Positions 55,225-64,000 of a stretch of DNA of 64,000 nt are shown piece by piece. This DNA comes from Mycobacterium aquaticum (lineage in GTDB: Bacteria; Actinomycetota; Actinomycetes; Mycobacteriales; Mycobacteriaceae). The stretch lies in contig NZ_MVHF01000010.1 in NCBI RefSeq assembly GCF_002086485.1, forward strand, positions 124,001 through 188,000, written 5' to 3'. Numbering within the stretch: the first letter of the stretch is position 1; every line of letters starts with the position of its first letter. A program made the translations under genes and the position numbers. The notes beneath the pieces are model-generated. The model was not told the origin of the DNA. It saw nothing but the letters and a program-made list of their open reading frames with translations, and ran no database searches.

Positions 55225-58080
55225 CTATTCGTCGTCCCACAACAGCAACTGGCGCACGGCAGGACGTGAGCCGTACGGCTGCAGCATCCGGCTGGCGGGC
55301 CGCGGGCGCACCCGCTGCGGCCACCAGAACCACCGGCCGAGCAGTGCAGCGATGGACGGCGTCATGAACGAGCGCACGATCAGCGTGTCGAACAGCAGGC
55401 CCAGCGCGATCGTGGTGCCGATCTGACCGAGCACCCGCAGATCGCTGAACGCGAACGACGCCATGGTGAATGCGAACACCAGGCCGGCCGCGGTGACGAC
55501 CCCGCCGGTGCCGGCCATCGCGCGGATGATGCCGGTGTTGAGCCCTGCCGCGACCTCTTCTCTGAATCGAGATATCAGCAGCAGGTTGTAGTCCGAGCCC
55601 ACGGCCAGCAGCAGAATCACGGCCAGCGCCAACACAACCCAGTACAGCGGGATGCCGAGGATGTCCTGCCAGACGAGCACCGAGAGTCCGAACGACGCGC
55701 CCAGTGACAAGGCCACGGTGCCGACGATGACCAACGCGGCTACCAGGCTGCGGGTGATCAGCATCATGATGAGCAGGATCAGGCTCAGCGCCGAGATGCC
55801 TGCGATCATCAGGTCGTACTTGGCCATGTCCTGAATGTCTTTGTAGGTCGCGGCGGTTCCGCCGATGTAGATGTGCGACCCGGCCAGCGGCGTGCCCTTC
55901 ACGGCTTCCGCTGCCGCGTGCCGGATCGCGGCGATGTGCGAGATCCCTTGCGGCGTGGCGGGATCGACGTCGTGGGTGATGATCATGCGGGCGGCCTTGC
56001 CGTCCGGGGAGAGGAACAGCTTCAGGCCGCGCTGAAATTCGGGGTTGGTGAACACCTCGGGCGGCAGGTAGAACGAATCGTCGGTCTTCGCGGCATCGAA
56101 GGCCTGGCCCAGCGCGGTGGCGTTCTGAAGCGCCGCGGCAGTCTGGTCATAAATGCCCGACTGCGTGGCGTAGTTCGTCATCGTCAGGTCACGGTTGGTC
56201 TGCTGGCTGGCGATCTGCGGCGGGATCAGCGCCAGCAGTTTCGGCTGCAGCTGGTCCAGCTTGTCCAGACTGGCCGTGACATTTCCCAACTGGTCGGTGA
56301 GCGCGTCTATCCCGTCGAGCGCGTCGAAGAGCGACCGCAGCGCAGCGCACATGGGGATGTCGAAACAGTGCGGCTCCCAATAGAAGTAGTTGCGCAGGGG
56401 TCTGAAGAAGTCATCGAAGTTGGCGATCTTGTCTCGCAGATCTTGTGTCACGACGACGGTTTGGTGGAACGCTTCGACCTGGTCGTGGGTCGCGGCCGCG
56501 CTCTGCTGCTGCAAGGCATACTGCTGGCGCAAGATGCCGATGGTCTTGTCGATCTCACCGACCTGCTTGAGCAGATCACGGGCGCGGTCCTGTTGATACG
56601 TCAGATTCTGGATCTGTGCGGCGCTCTGGGCACTGATCTGGAACGGTATCGAGCTGTGGTCCAGCGGCGTGCCCAGCGGACGGGTGATGGACTGCACCTG
56701 CGCGACGCCGGGGGTGTGGAACACCGCCTTGGCGACGCGCTCCAGCAGGATCATGTTGGCCGGGTCCCGCAAATCGTGGTCGGACTCGATCATCAGCAGC
56801 TCCGGGTTGAGCCGGGCTTTCGAGAAGTGGCGTTCGGCCGCCGTGTATCCGACATTGGACGGGGCGCTCGCGGGCATGTAGGAGCCGACGTCGTAGCTGG
56901 TCTTGTAACCAGGTAGGGCCACGAGACCGATCAGGGCCACCCCGATCGTCACCACCAGGATGGGGCCGGGCCAGCGCACGATGGCGGTGCCGATCCGTCG
57001 CCATCCGCGCGTGCGGGTACTGCGTTTGGGCTCCAGCAGCCCGACCTGGCTGCTGAGTGTCAGCACCGCCGGTGCCAGGGTGAGGGCCGCAACGAGGGCT
57101 ACCAGTACACCGATCGCGGCCGGAATACCGAGGCTCTGAAAGTAGGGCAGGCGCGTGAAGCTCAGGCAGAAGACCGCGCCGGCGACCGTCAGGCCCGAGC
57201 CGAGGACCACGTGGGCGGTGCCGCTGTACATGTTGAGGTACGCGGTCTGGCGGTCCTCCCCGGCGCTGCGGCCCTCGTGGTAGCGGCCGAGGAGGAATAT
57301 CGCGTAGTCGGTGCCTGCGGCAATCACCAGCAGCGTCAGCAGATTGGTGGAATACGTTGACAGACCGATGATTCCGGTATCGGCCAGGAAGGCAACGATG
57401 CCGCGGGCGGCGGCCATCTCGATGAGCACGGTGATCAGCACCAGGATCATGGTGACCACCGAGCGGTAGACCAGCAGCAGCATGATCGCGATGACCAGGA
57501 TGGTCAGCAGCGTGACCTTGGTGGTGCCTTCGTTGCCGACTTCGAATTGGTCGGCAACCTGTGGTGCCGCACCGGTGACGTAGGCCTTGACACCCGGCGG
57601 GGCCGGTGTGTGGTTGACGATGTCGCGAACCGCGTTGACCGACTCCAGGGAGAGCGCCTCGCCTTGGTTGCCCGCGAGGAACACCTGGACGTAGGCGGCC
57701 TTGCCGTCGGGGCTCTGTGAGCCCGCAGCCGTCAGCGGATCGCCCCAGAAGTCCTGGATGTGCTGGACGTGCTTGTGGTCCTGCGATATTCGCTGAACCA
57801 GGGTGTCGTAGTAGGCGTGGGCGTCTGCGCCGAGCGGCTTGTCGCCCTCAAGCACGATCATGGCCGCGCTGTCGGAATCGAACTCGCCGAAGACTTGGCC
57901 GATGCGTTTGAACGCCTGCAGCGACGGCGCGTCTGGCGAACTCAGTGCGACGTTGTGGGCCTCGCCGACCACTTCCAGCTGCGGCACCAGCACATTGGTG
58001 ATGGCCGCGACGGCCAGCCAGAACAACACGATCGGCACCGAAAGCCGTCGGATCGTCTTGGCCACCCTCTGGCCGCTCAT
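55225..58080 (-). CDS. MmpL-family RND lipid transporter
   Basis: Transporter of 951 residues of the MmpL4/5 type: [20 protein letters not shown] and [20 protein letters not shown] hold the proton-relay Asp-Tyr pairs; [19 protein letters not shown] lies in the second periplasmic loop; [16 protein letters not shown] closes the protein. ATG at 58080 overlaps the mmpS stop by four bases (ATGA). It ends three bases from the convergent chorismate mutase. The TetR gene upstream, with a shared operator-like site, suggests inducible expression, as with drug- or siderophore-linked MmpS-MmpL systems. Confidence 0.93.
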   Translation of the reverse strand: MSGQRVAKTIRRLSVPIVLFWLAVAAITNVLVPQLEVVGEAHNVALSSPDAPSLQAFKRIGQVFGEFDSDSAAMIVLEGDKPLGADAHAYYDTLVQRISQDHKHVQHIQDFWGDPLTAAGSQSPDGKAAYVQVFLAGNQGEALSLESVNAVRDIVNHTPAPPGVKAYVTGAAPQVADQFEVGNEGTTKVTLLTILVIAIMLLLVYRSVVTMILVLITVLIEMAAARGIVAFLADTGIIGLSTYSTNLLTLLVIAAGTDYAIFLLGRYHEGRSAGEDRQTAYLNMYSGTAHVVLGSGLTVAGAVFCLSFTRLPYFQSLGIPAAIGVLVALVAALTLAPAVLTLSSQVGLLEPKRSTRTRGWRRIGTAIVRWPGPILVVTIGVALIGLVALPGYKTSYDVGSYMPASAPSNVGYTAAERHFSKARLNPELLMIESDHDLRDPANMILLERVAKAVFHTPGVAQVQSITRPLGTPLDHSSIPFQISAQSAAQIQNLTYQQDRARDLLKQVGEIDKTIGILRQQYALQQQSAAATHDQVEAFHQTVVVTQDLRDKIANFDDFFRPLRNYFYWEPHCFDIPMCAALRSLFDALDGIDALTDQLGNVTASLDKLDQLQPKLLALIPPQIASQQTNRDLTMTNYATQSGIYDQTAAALQNATALGQAFDAAKTDDSFYLPPEVFTNPEFQRGLKLFLSPDGKAARMIITHDVDPATPQGISHIAAIRHAAAEAVKGTPLAGSHIYIGGTAATYKDIQDMAKYDLMIAGISALSLILLIMMLITRSLVAALVIVGTVALSLGASFGLSVLVWQDILGIPLYWVVLALAVILLLAVGSDYNLLLISRFREEVAAGLNTGIIRAMAGTGGVVTAAGLVFAFTMASFAFSDLRVLGQIGTTIALGLLFDTLIVRSFMTPSIAALLGRWFWWPQRVRPRPASRMLQPYGSRPAVRQLLLWDDE

Positions 58081-58520
58081 CCGGATTTGTCCAGGCAGTA
58101 GGTGTAGGCGTTCACGGTGTTGACCGATCTCTCGTCTTTGACCGCGTCGTCGATGGTGATCCGGCAGCCGATCGAATCGCTGTCACCCTGGGCCTGGATG
58201 TTGACGAACACCGCGGGATCGGTGGTGGTGGTGTCGTAGGACCACGGCAGCGGGGCGTCGTCGACGCGCTGTGGTTGGGCGTGGACGTCCAGGTAGTTGA
58301 TCGACGCCACGGTTCCCGGCGGACCGAAGACCTCAAGGACCACATGCTTGGGGTTGAACGGAACGATCTCGCTCGATAGGTCGCTGGGGGTGCCTGTGCG
58401 TACACCGCCGAAAGCGCCGTGCAATCGGTATACGGAGAATGCGGCGACGGCGACGACCCCGAGTGCGACCACCAGCATCCAACCCCGCCTGACCGAGCTG
58501 CCAATCGAAAGTGTCCGCAC
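58077..58520 (-). CDS. MmpS-family accessory protein
   Basis: Partner of the downstream MmpL, 147 residues: basic N-terminus, one membrane helix ([19 protein letters not shown]) and the periplasmic domain with [25 protein letters not shown] and [18 protein letters not shown] at 58520 has AAAGG seven bases upstream and gives the usual size; the frame runs open to 58637 but that extension is unlike MmpS. Stop overlaps the mmpL start. Its promoter region (58521-58673) contains an operator-like site for the TetR protein. Confidence 0.9.
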   Translation of the reverse strand: MRTLSIGSSVRRGWMLVVALGVVAVAAFSVYRLHGAFGGVRTGTPSDLSSEIVPFNPKHVVLEVFGPPGTVASINYLDVHAQPQRVDDAPLPWSYDTTTTDPAVFVNIQAQGDSDSIGCRITIDDAVKDERSVNTVNAYTYCLDKSG

Positions 58521-58601
58521 CCGTTCGCCTTTCGATAACCGGGACGCGATGGCTGGGGTTGGAGGGGGTCCTTTCCGCGCGGTGGGAAACAACCGCTCTC
58601 T

Positions 58602-58625
58602 GAACGGTACGGTACGGTACAGGAC
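58602..58625. promoter_or_regulatory. TetR operator-like site in front of mmpS
   Basis: GAACGGTACGGT followed by ACGGTACAGGAC: the word CGGTA occurs three times in tandem. It shares GAACGGTACGGT and CAGGAC with the site at 59293-59316, differing by one extra five-base unit. It lies between tetR and mmpS. Confidence 0.65.
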
Positions 58626-58673
58626 TGCCGTGGGCAAGAGGGTTTCAGCGGCGATTTCGACGCCGGCGCGGTG

Positions 58674-59282
58674 TTACTCGACCGGGCGAGTGAGGCTCGG
58701 GATCATGACGTTGTCGACGAGGGCCTGCACCGTCTCCGCGGTGGGGGGCCGGTTCGGGATGATGGACCGGAAGATCAGGTAGCCCGGCATCAGATCCCAC
58801 AGTTCGTCGCTGATCACGGATTCGCTGATCTCGCCGCGCTCGACAGCCTGTCGCAGGATCAGCTCGAGCATGGCTTTGCGCTGATCGAGGAACTGGTGCT
58901 GCATCGCATCGCTCAGAGCGGGGTCGCGGGACACCTCGGCGAGCACCGCCCGGATGGTGGTGCCGTGCTGGTGGGCCTGTTCGCAGATCACCTGACCCAC
59001 GCGCAGCAGGTCCCCGCGCAGTGAGCCGGTTTCTGGCGGGACGGCGACCTGGCGGATGCCCTCGATGAAGGCCGCCAGTACCAATTCGCCCTTCGAAGGC
59101 CAGCGCCGGTACACCGTGGCCTTGCTCGCGCGGGCGGTGGCGGCCACGGCGTCCACGGTCAGTCGGTCGTAGCCGTGCTCCTGCAGCAGCCGCAGCGTGA
59201 TGGCGAGCAGCTCTGCTTCACGCGGCGACCACGGCGAGGATTGCGTGGCGAAGTCGACGGTCCCGGGCACAGCGCCCACCAT
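58674..59282 (-). CDS. TetR-family transcriptional repressor
   Basis: Regulator of 202 residues. The N-terminal helix-turn-helix reads LTVDAVAATARASKATVYRR (residues about 41-60) followed by WPSKGELVLAAF. The C-terminal ligand domain is of the common actinobacterial type with IRAVLAEVSRDPALSDAM and a tail of SDELWDLMPGYLIFR. ATG at 59282. It stands directly upstream of mmpS-mmpL on the same strand. Two related operator-like sites, one at its own start and one before mmpS, point to control of both itself and the transporter. Ligand unknown. Confidence 0.92.
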   Translation of the reverse strand: MVGAVPGTVDFATQSSPWSPREAELLAITLRLLQEHGYDRLTVDAVAATARASKATVYRRWPSKGELVLAAFIEGIRQVAVPPETGSLRGDLLRVGQVICEQAHQHGTTIRAVLAEVSRDPALSDAMQHQFLDQRKAMLELILRQAVERGEISESVISDELWDLMPGYLIFRSIIPNRPPTAETVQALVDNVMIPSLTRPVE

Positions 59283-59292
59283 AGATCGACCG

Positions 59293-59316
59293 GAACGGTA
59301 CGGTCCAGGACCGTAC
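59293..59316. promoter_or_regulatory. TetR operator-like palindrome upstream of tetR
   Basis: GTACGGTCC-A-GGACCGTAC (59298-59316) is a perfect palindrome with nine-base arms, eleven or more bases before the tetR ATG. The flanking GAACGGTACGGT and CAGGAC words recur at 58602-58625. Autoregulation is inferred. Confidence 0.75.
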
Positions 59317-59330
59317 TGTGCGGGAACGAA

Positions 59331-60206
59331 TCAGTGGCCGAGGTGGATCTGGACGCCCTGGGCCCGCAGCTGGCCGAAGCTGTAGCTGAACTCGCCGCGG
59401 CGACCGACCGAGACGACGTAGCGGTCCTGGCCTTCGGTGACGGGAAAGCTGAACGAGAAGGTGCAGTTGGCGCTGTTGCCTTTACCCTGACCCAGCGCGG
59501 TCGTGGCAAGGATCTCGCCCTTGCCGTTCTTCACGATGACTTGCGTGTCACGGCCGACGTCGGAGTACCCGTTGGCGCCTTGGCACGTTGCGCCGTCAGA
59601 CGTGATCGCGTCCACGCCCGCGCTGTCGGTCACCACGAAAATGCCTGAGACCGTTGCGCTGTCGAGTATGTGGAAGCCTTGGGTGAACTGTGGGCAGAAC
59701 GAGTCGACGGCGATCTTGTCGGCGGGCACGCCTTGCTGTGGCCCGCCGTCTTCGAGCTGACGACAGACCTGATGCCCGTGCGCGACGGCGTTGGCGTCGG
59801 AGTTGAACTGGTTGGTCAAACCTGCTTCCTTGAGCGCCGAGAGATACCCGGTTTCCGGCGGGGGAGGTGGGCGGCGAGCGGCCATCAACAGCACCCAGGC
59901 GACCACCGCCACCATGACGAGGATGACTGTCGCGGCGCCTGTTCCCAGCCACGTCGAGCGGATGCTCGATCGGGAGGCGGGCAGCTCGACGTAGTCCGGC
60001 AGCATCCGGCCGCCATCGGGGTCCGACGATTGGGCCCGGCCGTCGCGGACGCGGTTCGTTGGGTGACCTGCGGCGTAGTACCGGCCTTCGTGGCGCGCCG
60101 TGGGATCCGGCCGCCATCCTGTCGGCGACGTGGACTCCTGCACTCGACCGCAGCGATCGCACGTGCCGCTGCGGTCGACTTCAGCACCGCAGAACGGGCA
60201 GTTCAT
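59331..60206 (-). CDS. Zinc-ribbon, DUF2510, DUF732 membrane protein
   Basis: Protein of 291 residues, unknown function. Domains in order: N-terminal zinc ribbon (CPFCGAEVDRSGTCDRCGR, four Cys), a DUF2510-like segment (GWRPDPTARHEGRYYAAG), a basic linker, one membrane helix at about 85-110 (ATVILVMVAVVAWVLLMA), a proline-rich hinge, then a DUF732-like extracellular domain (YLSALKEAGLTNQFNSDANA with two Cys) and a C-terminal beta-rich part. The ribbon lies in the cytosol and the rest outside the membrane. It is upstream of tetR on the same strand, 48 bases away, but the operator lies between them. Confidence 0.75.
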   Translation of the reverse strand: MNCPFCGAEVDRSGTCDRCGRVQESTSPTGWRPDPTARHEGRYYAAGHPTNRVRDGRAQSSDPDGGRMLPDYVELPASRSSIRSTWLGTGAATVILVMVAVVAWVLLMAARRPPPPPETGYLSALKEAGLTNQFNSDANAVAHGHQVCRQLEDGGPQQGVPADKIAVDSFCPQFTQGFHILDSATVSGIFVVTDSAGVDAITSDGATCQGANGYSDVGRDTQVIVKNGKGEILATTALGQGKGNSANCTFSFSFPVTEGQDRYVVSVGRRGEFSYSFGQLRAQGVQIHLGH

Positions 60207-60423
60207 CGGATCCGCAATTCATCATCACTACTGTTATATGTCGGTCAGATCCGATTCGAGTGCGGGCGGGGCTGATTCGCGCGGAACTGTGACCCACATC
60301 GGCGAATCCCGCCCGGCCGGCGAAAAACGCCCGGATCATTGTTGGGATCGGTAGCTGCGGTGACGCCCTGTACTGGATGTGCAGGCAAAGCCGCGGCGCG
60401 GCGCCCGACGAAAGGATCTGACG

Positions 60424-60807
60424 ATGAATCGAGTTGCACGGCTCGCGGCGACCGCGGTCATGACGGGCGCCGTGACGGCCGGCCTGGCGCTGAATGCGGG
60501 TGCCGCCCAAGCAGACCCGTTTCCCGCTGAGCCGCACAGTTGGTGCCCGGGCCAGGCGTTGCCGTTCAACAACCTTCAGTGGGATATGAGTGTTTGCCAC
60601 ACGTGGTACATCGTCCCGTTCGGCCAGGGCAACGTGCGGATGGTCGACCTGAAAGGCAACCCCCTGGACAGCTTCATCTCCGCCGACGGGCCGGCGCCGA
60701 TGCTCACCCCACCGCCGCCTCCGCCTCCGGCGCCTCCGCACCCGTTCTGCACCCCGCGCGGCTCGTTGATCATCATCCCGCCGATCTGCGACGAGATCGG
60801 CTACTGA
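60424..60807 (+). CDS. Small secreted proline-rich protein
   Basis: Exported protein of 127 residues. Signal peptide MNRVARLAATAVMTGAVTAG, then LALNAGAAQA with cleavage before DPFPAE. The mature protein has four cysteines (SWCPG, SVCHTW, HPFCTP, PICDEI), probably two disulfides, and a run of prolines (PPPPPPPAPPHP). Similar small secreted proteins of unknown function are common in mycobacteria. AAAGGA precedes ATG at 60424. Its end overlaps the convergent ROK gene end by seven bases. Confidence 0.75.
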   Translation: MNRVARLAATAVMTGAVTAGLALNAGAAQADPFPAEPHSWCPGQALPFNNLQWDMSVCHTWYIVPFGQGNVRMVDLKGNPLDSFISADGPAPMLTPPPPPPPAPPHPFCTPRGSLIIIPPICDEIGY

Positions 60808-62012
60808 TTGGTCGCGTTGGTCGTGCGCGTGTCGAAGACCAACTCCTGCGCGGTGGCGAGGCCGGTGGCGATCGCCCCCGTCAACACCGCATCCTCGCCC
60901 AGCTGACCGGCGACGATCTCGGGGATCACCGGAGTGGTGGCGGCCAGCGCCGTGCGGATGGGTGCCGCGAGCAGGTCCGCGTTGCTGCCGATGCCGCCGG
61001 CCAGGATGATCAGCGACGGATCCAGGATCGCGATGATCGCCGACACCACGAAAGCCAGCCGAATCGTCTCTTGCGCAACCACTTCGAGGGCCACCGGGTC
61101 GCCTGAGCGAGCCAGCTCGAAGACGGCCTTGGCACTTCGGACGTCGGTCAGACCGGCGTCGTGGGCGGCCGCCACCACGGCCTGCCCCGCCACGGCGGCC
61201 TCCGCCGATGCCGGTCCCGGCGTACCGCTCACCTTGAACGCCAGATCCGAGATCTCACCGGCCGCACCGCGGGTGCCGCGGTAGATCTGCCCGTCCAGCA
61301 CGAACCCCATGCCCAGGCCGGTGCCGACGGTCAGGCAGGCGAACGTGTCCACCCCGACGGCAGCACCTGCCGCATGCTCGCCTGCCGCGCAGAGATTGGC
61401 ATCGTTCTCGACCATCACGATCGAACCGCTGTGATCCAGGCCGGCGATGAGCTCGTGCAGCAGGCCCCGCCGCTCCCAGCCCGGGAGATTCGGAGCGCGA
61501 CGCACCGTTCCGTCTTCCAGGTCCGGTACGCCTGGGGTGCCGACGACGGTGACGACGACATCCTCGGCGGCAAGGCCGGCTTTCGCGACACAACGCTCGG
61601 AGCAGGTGAGCACTGTGCGCAGCAGCGCTGAGCCCGAACGGCACCTGTTGGGTTCGTCGATGCGCGCCACGATGTGTCCCGCCAGATCTGCGACAGCGAC
61701 CCGAATCTGCTGTCTGCCGATATCGATACCGACGACATGTCCTGCATCCGAGACGATTTCGTACACCACGGGCGCACGTCCGGGTTTCGACGGGCCCATC
61801 CCGGCCGGCCGCACGAGGCCCTGCGCCTCAAGGTCCGCCAATGCCTGTCCCACGGTCGGCTTCGACAGTCCGGTGGCGGCGGCCAACTGCGGCCGGCTCG
61901 CCTCGCCGTGCTCACTGAGGCGGCTGAGAATCAGACGCTGATTCAGTGCCCGCATGTGTGCGGGTGTGCCTATCTCACGTCCGCTGTTGCTCGTCACGTG
62001 CAGATTCTCCAT
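60801..62012 (-). CDS. ROK-family transcriptional regulator
   Basis: Regulator of 403 residues. N-terminal winged helix (LILSRLSEHGEASRPQLAAA, TGLSKPTVGQALADLEAQGL) is followed by a ROK domain with VVGIDIGRQQIRVAVADL and the nucleotide-fold motifs VENDANLCAAGEHAAG and LTVGTGLGMGFVLDG. The zinc-binding cysteine motif of ROK kinases is absent, as usual in regulators. ATG at 62012 has no good ribosome site; GTG at 61997 with GGAG upstream is a good alternative start. It is divergent from an APC permease with a palindromic site between, so it probably controls that permease. Confidence 0.9.
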   Translation of the reverse strand: MENLHVTSNSGREIGTPAHMRALNQRLILSRLSEHGEASRPQLAAATGLSKPTVGQALADLEAQGLVRPAGMGPSKPGRAPVVYEIVSDAGHVVGIDIGRQQIRVAVADLAGHIVARIDEPNRCRSGSALLRTVLTCSERCVAKAGLAAEDVVVTVVGTPGVPDLEDGTVRRAPNLPGWERRGLLHELIAGLDHSGSIVMVENDANLCAAGEHAAGAAVGVDTFACLTVGTGLGMGFVLDGQIYRGTRGAAGEISDLAFKVSGTPGPASAEAAVAGQAVVAAAHDAGLTDVRSAKAVFELARSGDPVALEVVAQETIRLAFVVSAIIAILDPSLIILAGGIGSNADLLAAPIRTALAATTPVIPEIVAGQLGEDAVLTGAIATGLATAQELVFDTRTTNATNQ

Positions 62013-62060
62013 CTCGTGTGGCGACGGCCCAATCTGGGATCTTCCCCCGACAGATTCTAT

Positions 62061-62083
62061 GTGTTAAGAAACTTTACTAACAC
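62061..62083. promoter_or_regulatory. Inverted repeat between ROK regulator and permease
   Basis: Left arm GTGTTAAGAAA, central C, right arm TTTACTAACAC: nine of eleven arm positions are symmetrical. It lies in the 89-base divergent gap, and its TTA..AAA / TTT..TAA form is like known ROK operators. Binding is inferred. Confidence 0.65.
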
Positions 62084-62101
62084 TTAGCGCGGAGGTTGAC
62101 A

Positions 62102-63538
62102 ATGACTTCGAATCCCGGTTATCACGTGAACGCTCCGGCCACGCCCTCGCCCGATCTGGAACGCAAGATCGGCCCGCTGCAGGCGACCGCGATCAACATG
62201 ACCCAGATGTGCGGCATCGGGCCGTTTGTCACCATCCCGGCGATGGTGGCGACCATGGGCGGCCCGCAAGCGATGTTCGGATGGCTGATCGGCGCCGTGC
62301 TCGCCGTGGCAGACGGATTGATCTGGGCCGAGTTGGGCGCAGCGATGCCGGGAGCCGGCGGAACGTACATCTATCTGCGCGAGGCCTTTCAATACCGGAC
62401 GGGCCGGCTCATGCCGTTCCTGTTCGTCTGGAGCGCTGTGCTGTTCATCCCGTTGATCATGTCGACCGGGGTGATCGGGCTTGTCCAATACCTCGGCTAC
62501 CTGCTTCCTGGAGTTGTCGCCGACGGCGGCCTCACCGTGCTCGGCCACGTCATCGGTGCGGTCATCACGCTGCTCGTCGGTGCTGCGCTGTTCCGACGGA
62601 TCGGAGAGATCGGGAAGCTCACCACAGGACTGTTCGTCGTCATGCTCCTGGCGGTGCTCGCCACGATCGTCGCGGCATTCAGTCATTTCGACCACACGCA
62701 GGCATTCGCGTTCACGCCGGGGGCATTTCAGTCCGGCGGCGCGTTCTGGGCCGGACTCGGTGCGGGGCTGATCATCGCGATCTACGACTACCTCGGATAC
62801 AACACGAGTGCATATCTCGGCGGTGAGGTCGTCGACCCCGGCCGGACGATTCCGCGATCGATCATCATCTCGATCCTGGGCATCGCGGGTCTGTACCTGC
62901 TGATGCAGATCGGTGTGCTCGGAGCAATTCCGCTCGAGGAATTGAAGAGCGCGACGTCTGTGGCTTCGACTGTGCTGGAGAACTCCTGGGGTGCGACCGC
63001 GGCGCAGGTGGTGACGGCACTGATCGTCATCGCGGCCGTCGGATCGGTGTATGCCGGGCTCCTCGGCGGATCCCGGGTGCCTTTCGAAGCGGCGCGCGAC
63101 CACGTATTCCTGCCGGTCTTCGGGCGGGTGCATCCGAAGCTGCGGCTGCCGACCGCCGGCGTCGTGACCATGACGGCCATAACCCTTGTGGGGACGCTGT
63201 TCTCGCTCACCGTGGTCATCAACGCCGCTGTCGCGACGCTGGTCATCGTCCAGTCCCTGGCCCAGGTAGCCGCCATCGTCGTACTGCGGCGCAGGCAGCC
63301 CGACCTGAAGCGTCCCTACCGGCAGTGGCTCTACCCGCTGCCGACTCTGGTCGCCCTCGTCGGCTGGGTTTACATCTACGTATCGTCGACGTGGCAGTCG
63401 ATCGGTTTGTCGATCGGCTGGATGATCCTGGGGGCCATCGGTTTTCTGGTCTACGCGCGCACCGAGAAAACCTGGCCGTTCGGCCCCAAGCCAATTCACG
63501 AGGGCTTCGCGTCGACACCTGAGGAAAGGGCTCCGTAG
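62102..63538 (+). CDS. APC-superfamily amino acid permease
   Basis: Transporter of 478 residues with about 12 hydrophobic helices. N-terminal LQATAINMTQMCGIGPFVTI and GADGLIWAELGAAMPGAGGT-like TM1-TM2 region, and later YDYLGYNTSAYLGGEVVDPG at the TM6 signature position, fit the amino acid/polyamine family. ATG at 62102 has GGAGG six bases upstream; the longer frame from 62096 uses a TTG too close to that site. It is divergent from the ROK regulator. Substrate unknown. Confidence 0.9.
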   Translation: MTSNPGYHVNAPATPSPDLERKIGPLQATAINMTQMCGIGPFVTIPAMVATMGGPQAMFGWLIGAVLAVADGLIWAELGAAMPGAGGTYIYLREAFQYRTGRLMPFLFVWSAVLFIPLIMSTGVIGLVQYLGYLLPGVVADGGLTVLGHVIGAVITLLVGAALFRRIGEIGKLTTGLFVVMLLAVLATIVAAFSHFDHTQAFAFTPGAFQSGGAFWAGLGAGLIIAIYDYLGYNTSAYLGGEVVDPGRTIPRSIIISILGIAGLYLLMQIGVLGAIPLEELKSATSVASTVLENSWGATAAQVVTALIVIAAVGSVYAGLLGGSRVPFEAARDHVFLPVFGRVHPKLRLPTAGVVTMTAITLVGTLFSLTVVINAAVATLVIVQSLAQVAAIVVLRRRQPDLKRPYRQWLYPLPTLVALVGWVYIYVSSTWQSIGLSIGWMILGAIGFLVYARTEKTWPFGPKPIHEGFASTPEERAP

Positions 63539-63704
63539 CGCACCCGCCGATCCAGGCTAGTTAGCACACTGACTCTGCGTCCACGGCGCAAAATCGCGAG
63601 AAACCAACGCCCCCACCGCAGGGTCAACGGTGAGACGTGTCACTCGATCAGGTTGCGCACGAATGGTTTCGGGCCGAGGAAACTTGTCGGACCTGAGTGC
63701 AATA

Positions 63705-64000
63705 ATGGGTGTCATGCCATCGGGCGCAAAACTTTTCGACGCTGACGCGGTCAGTCCCGCGCAGCGGTTGGAGGTGTTGATCGACGAATTGTCGGAGTTG
63801 TGCGGGCAGCGCAACGCGATCGACGGACGCACCGTCGACATTGTCGCCGAACTGGAGCGCGACGAATTGTGTGGGGCCACCGGGGCCCGCTCGATCACGG
63901 CGTTGGTGGCCTGGAAAACCGGTGTCACCCCGAACAACGCCGACACGATCGTGGCGGTGGCGCGACGCGCCGAGGAATTCCCCCTCTGCACCCAGGCCCT
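63705..64000 (+). CDS. DUF222/13E12-type protein, N-terminal part
   Basis: First about 98 residues of a protein running off the window. The sequence LEVLIDELSELCGQRNAIDG and the later ARSITALVAWKTGVTPNNAD match the DUF222 domain of mycobacterial 13E12-repeat/HNH-endonuclease proteins. ATG at 63705 is the first start in frame; ATG at 63714 is also possible. Such proteins are multi-copy in mycobacteria and often lie at mobile or variable sites. The HNH part lies outside. Confidence 0.75.
   Translation, partial: MGVMPSGAKLFDADAVSPAQRLEVLIDELSELCGQRNAIDGRTVDIVAELERDELCGATGARSITALVAWKTGVTPNNADTIVAVARRAEEFPLCTQA

Noticed and set aside
63539-63704. Possible attachment site or repeat next to the DUF222 gene
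   Set aside because: No inverted or direct repeat or tRNA was found; nothing supports a mobile element here apart from the gene family.

Overview
The window is high-GC DNA from a rapidly growing, glycopeptidolipid (GPL)-producing Mycobacterium/Mycolicibacterium. The evidence is a four-module NRPS pair with MbtH, ending in a thioester reductase and followed by Gap. Beside it lie RmlA, rhamnose-type methyltransferases, two GT1 glycosyltransferases, an acyltransferase and an MmpS-MmpL-MmpL transporter set. NmtR/CtpJ and a DUF222/13E12-type protein also point to Mycobacteriaceae. The species cannot be fixed from sequence reading alone.

Left flank (1-12 kb): an SDR fragment and an APC permease lie opposite a PucR regulator. 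Next come a small operon (ChrB-like protein, PAP2 phosphatase, MFS transporter), the nickel/cobalt sensor NmtR divergent from the P1B-4 ATPase CtpJ, and a first MmpS-MmpL pair with a small membrane protein upstream.

GPL locus (12.8-55.2 kb): mmpS4-mmpL4a-mmpL4b run rightward and end at an 18-bp perfect hairpin. A hemophore-like secreted protein, rmlA and a sulfotransferase run leftward. A second Gap-like gene then precedes a tailoring block: TylE/MycE-type methyltransferase, TylF/MycF-type methyltransferase, glycosyltransferase, zinc-finger methyltransferase, dTDP-rhamnose 4-epimerase, acyltransferase and a further TylF-type methyltransferase. A C-methyltransferase-like gene and a second glycosyltransferase run opposite. 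After an AT-richer control region come mbtH, mps1, mps2, gap and a secreted chorismate mutase, tightly packed. The binding-pocket residues read as Phe, Thr, Ala, Ala with epimerases after the first three, matching acyl-D-Phe-D-allo-Thr-D-Ala-L-alaninol.

How it works together: RmlA feeds dTDP-rhamnose supply, and the epimerase probably makes dTDP-6-deoxytalose. The glycosyltransferases decorate the lipopeptide, and the methyl-, acyl- and possibly sulfo-transferases modify it. Gap and the MmpS/MmpL proteins move it to the surface. No RmlB/C/D and no acyl-chain genes (PKS, PapA, FadD) are present here.

Right flank (55.2-64 kb): a third MmpS-MmpL pair under a TetR repressor with two matching operator-like sites, a zinc-ribbon/DUF2510/DUF732 membrane protein, a small secreted protein, a ROK regulator divergent from an APC permease, and the start of a DUF222 protein. 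Most likely new points: the chorismate mutase joined to the NRPS operon, the sulfotransferase and C-methyltransferase-like gene in the tailoring block, a likely ATT start in mmpS4, and several shared DNA control elements.
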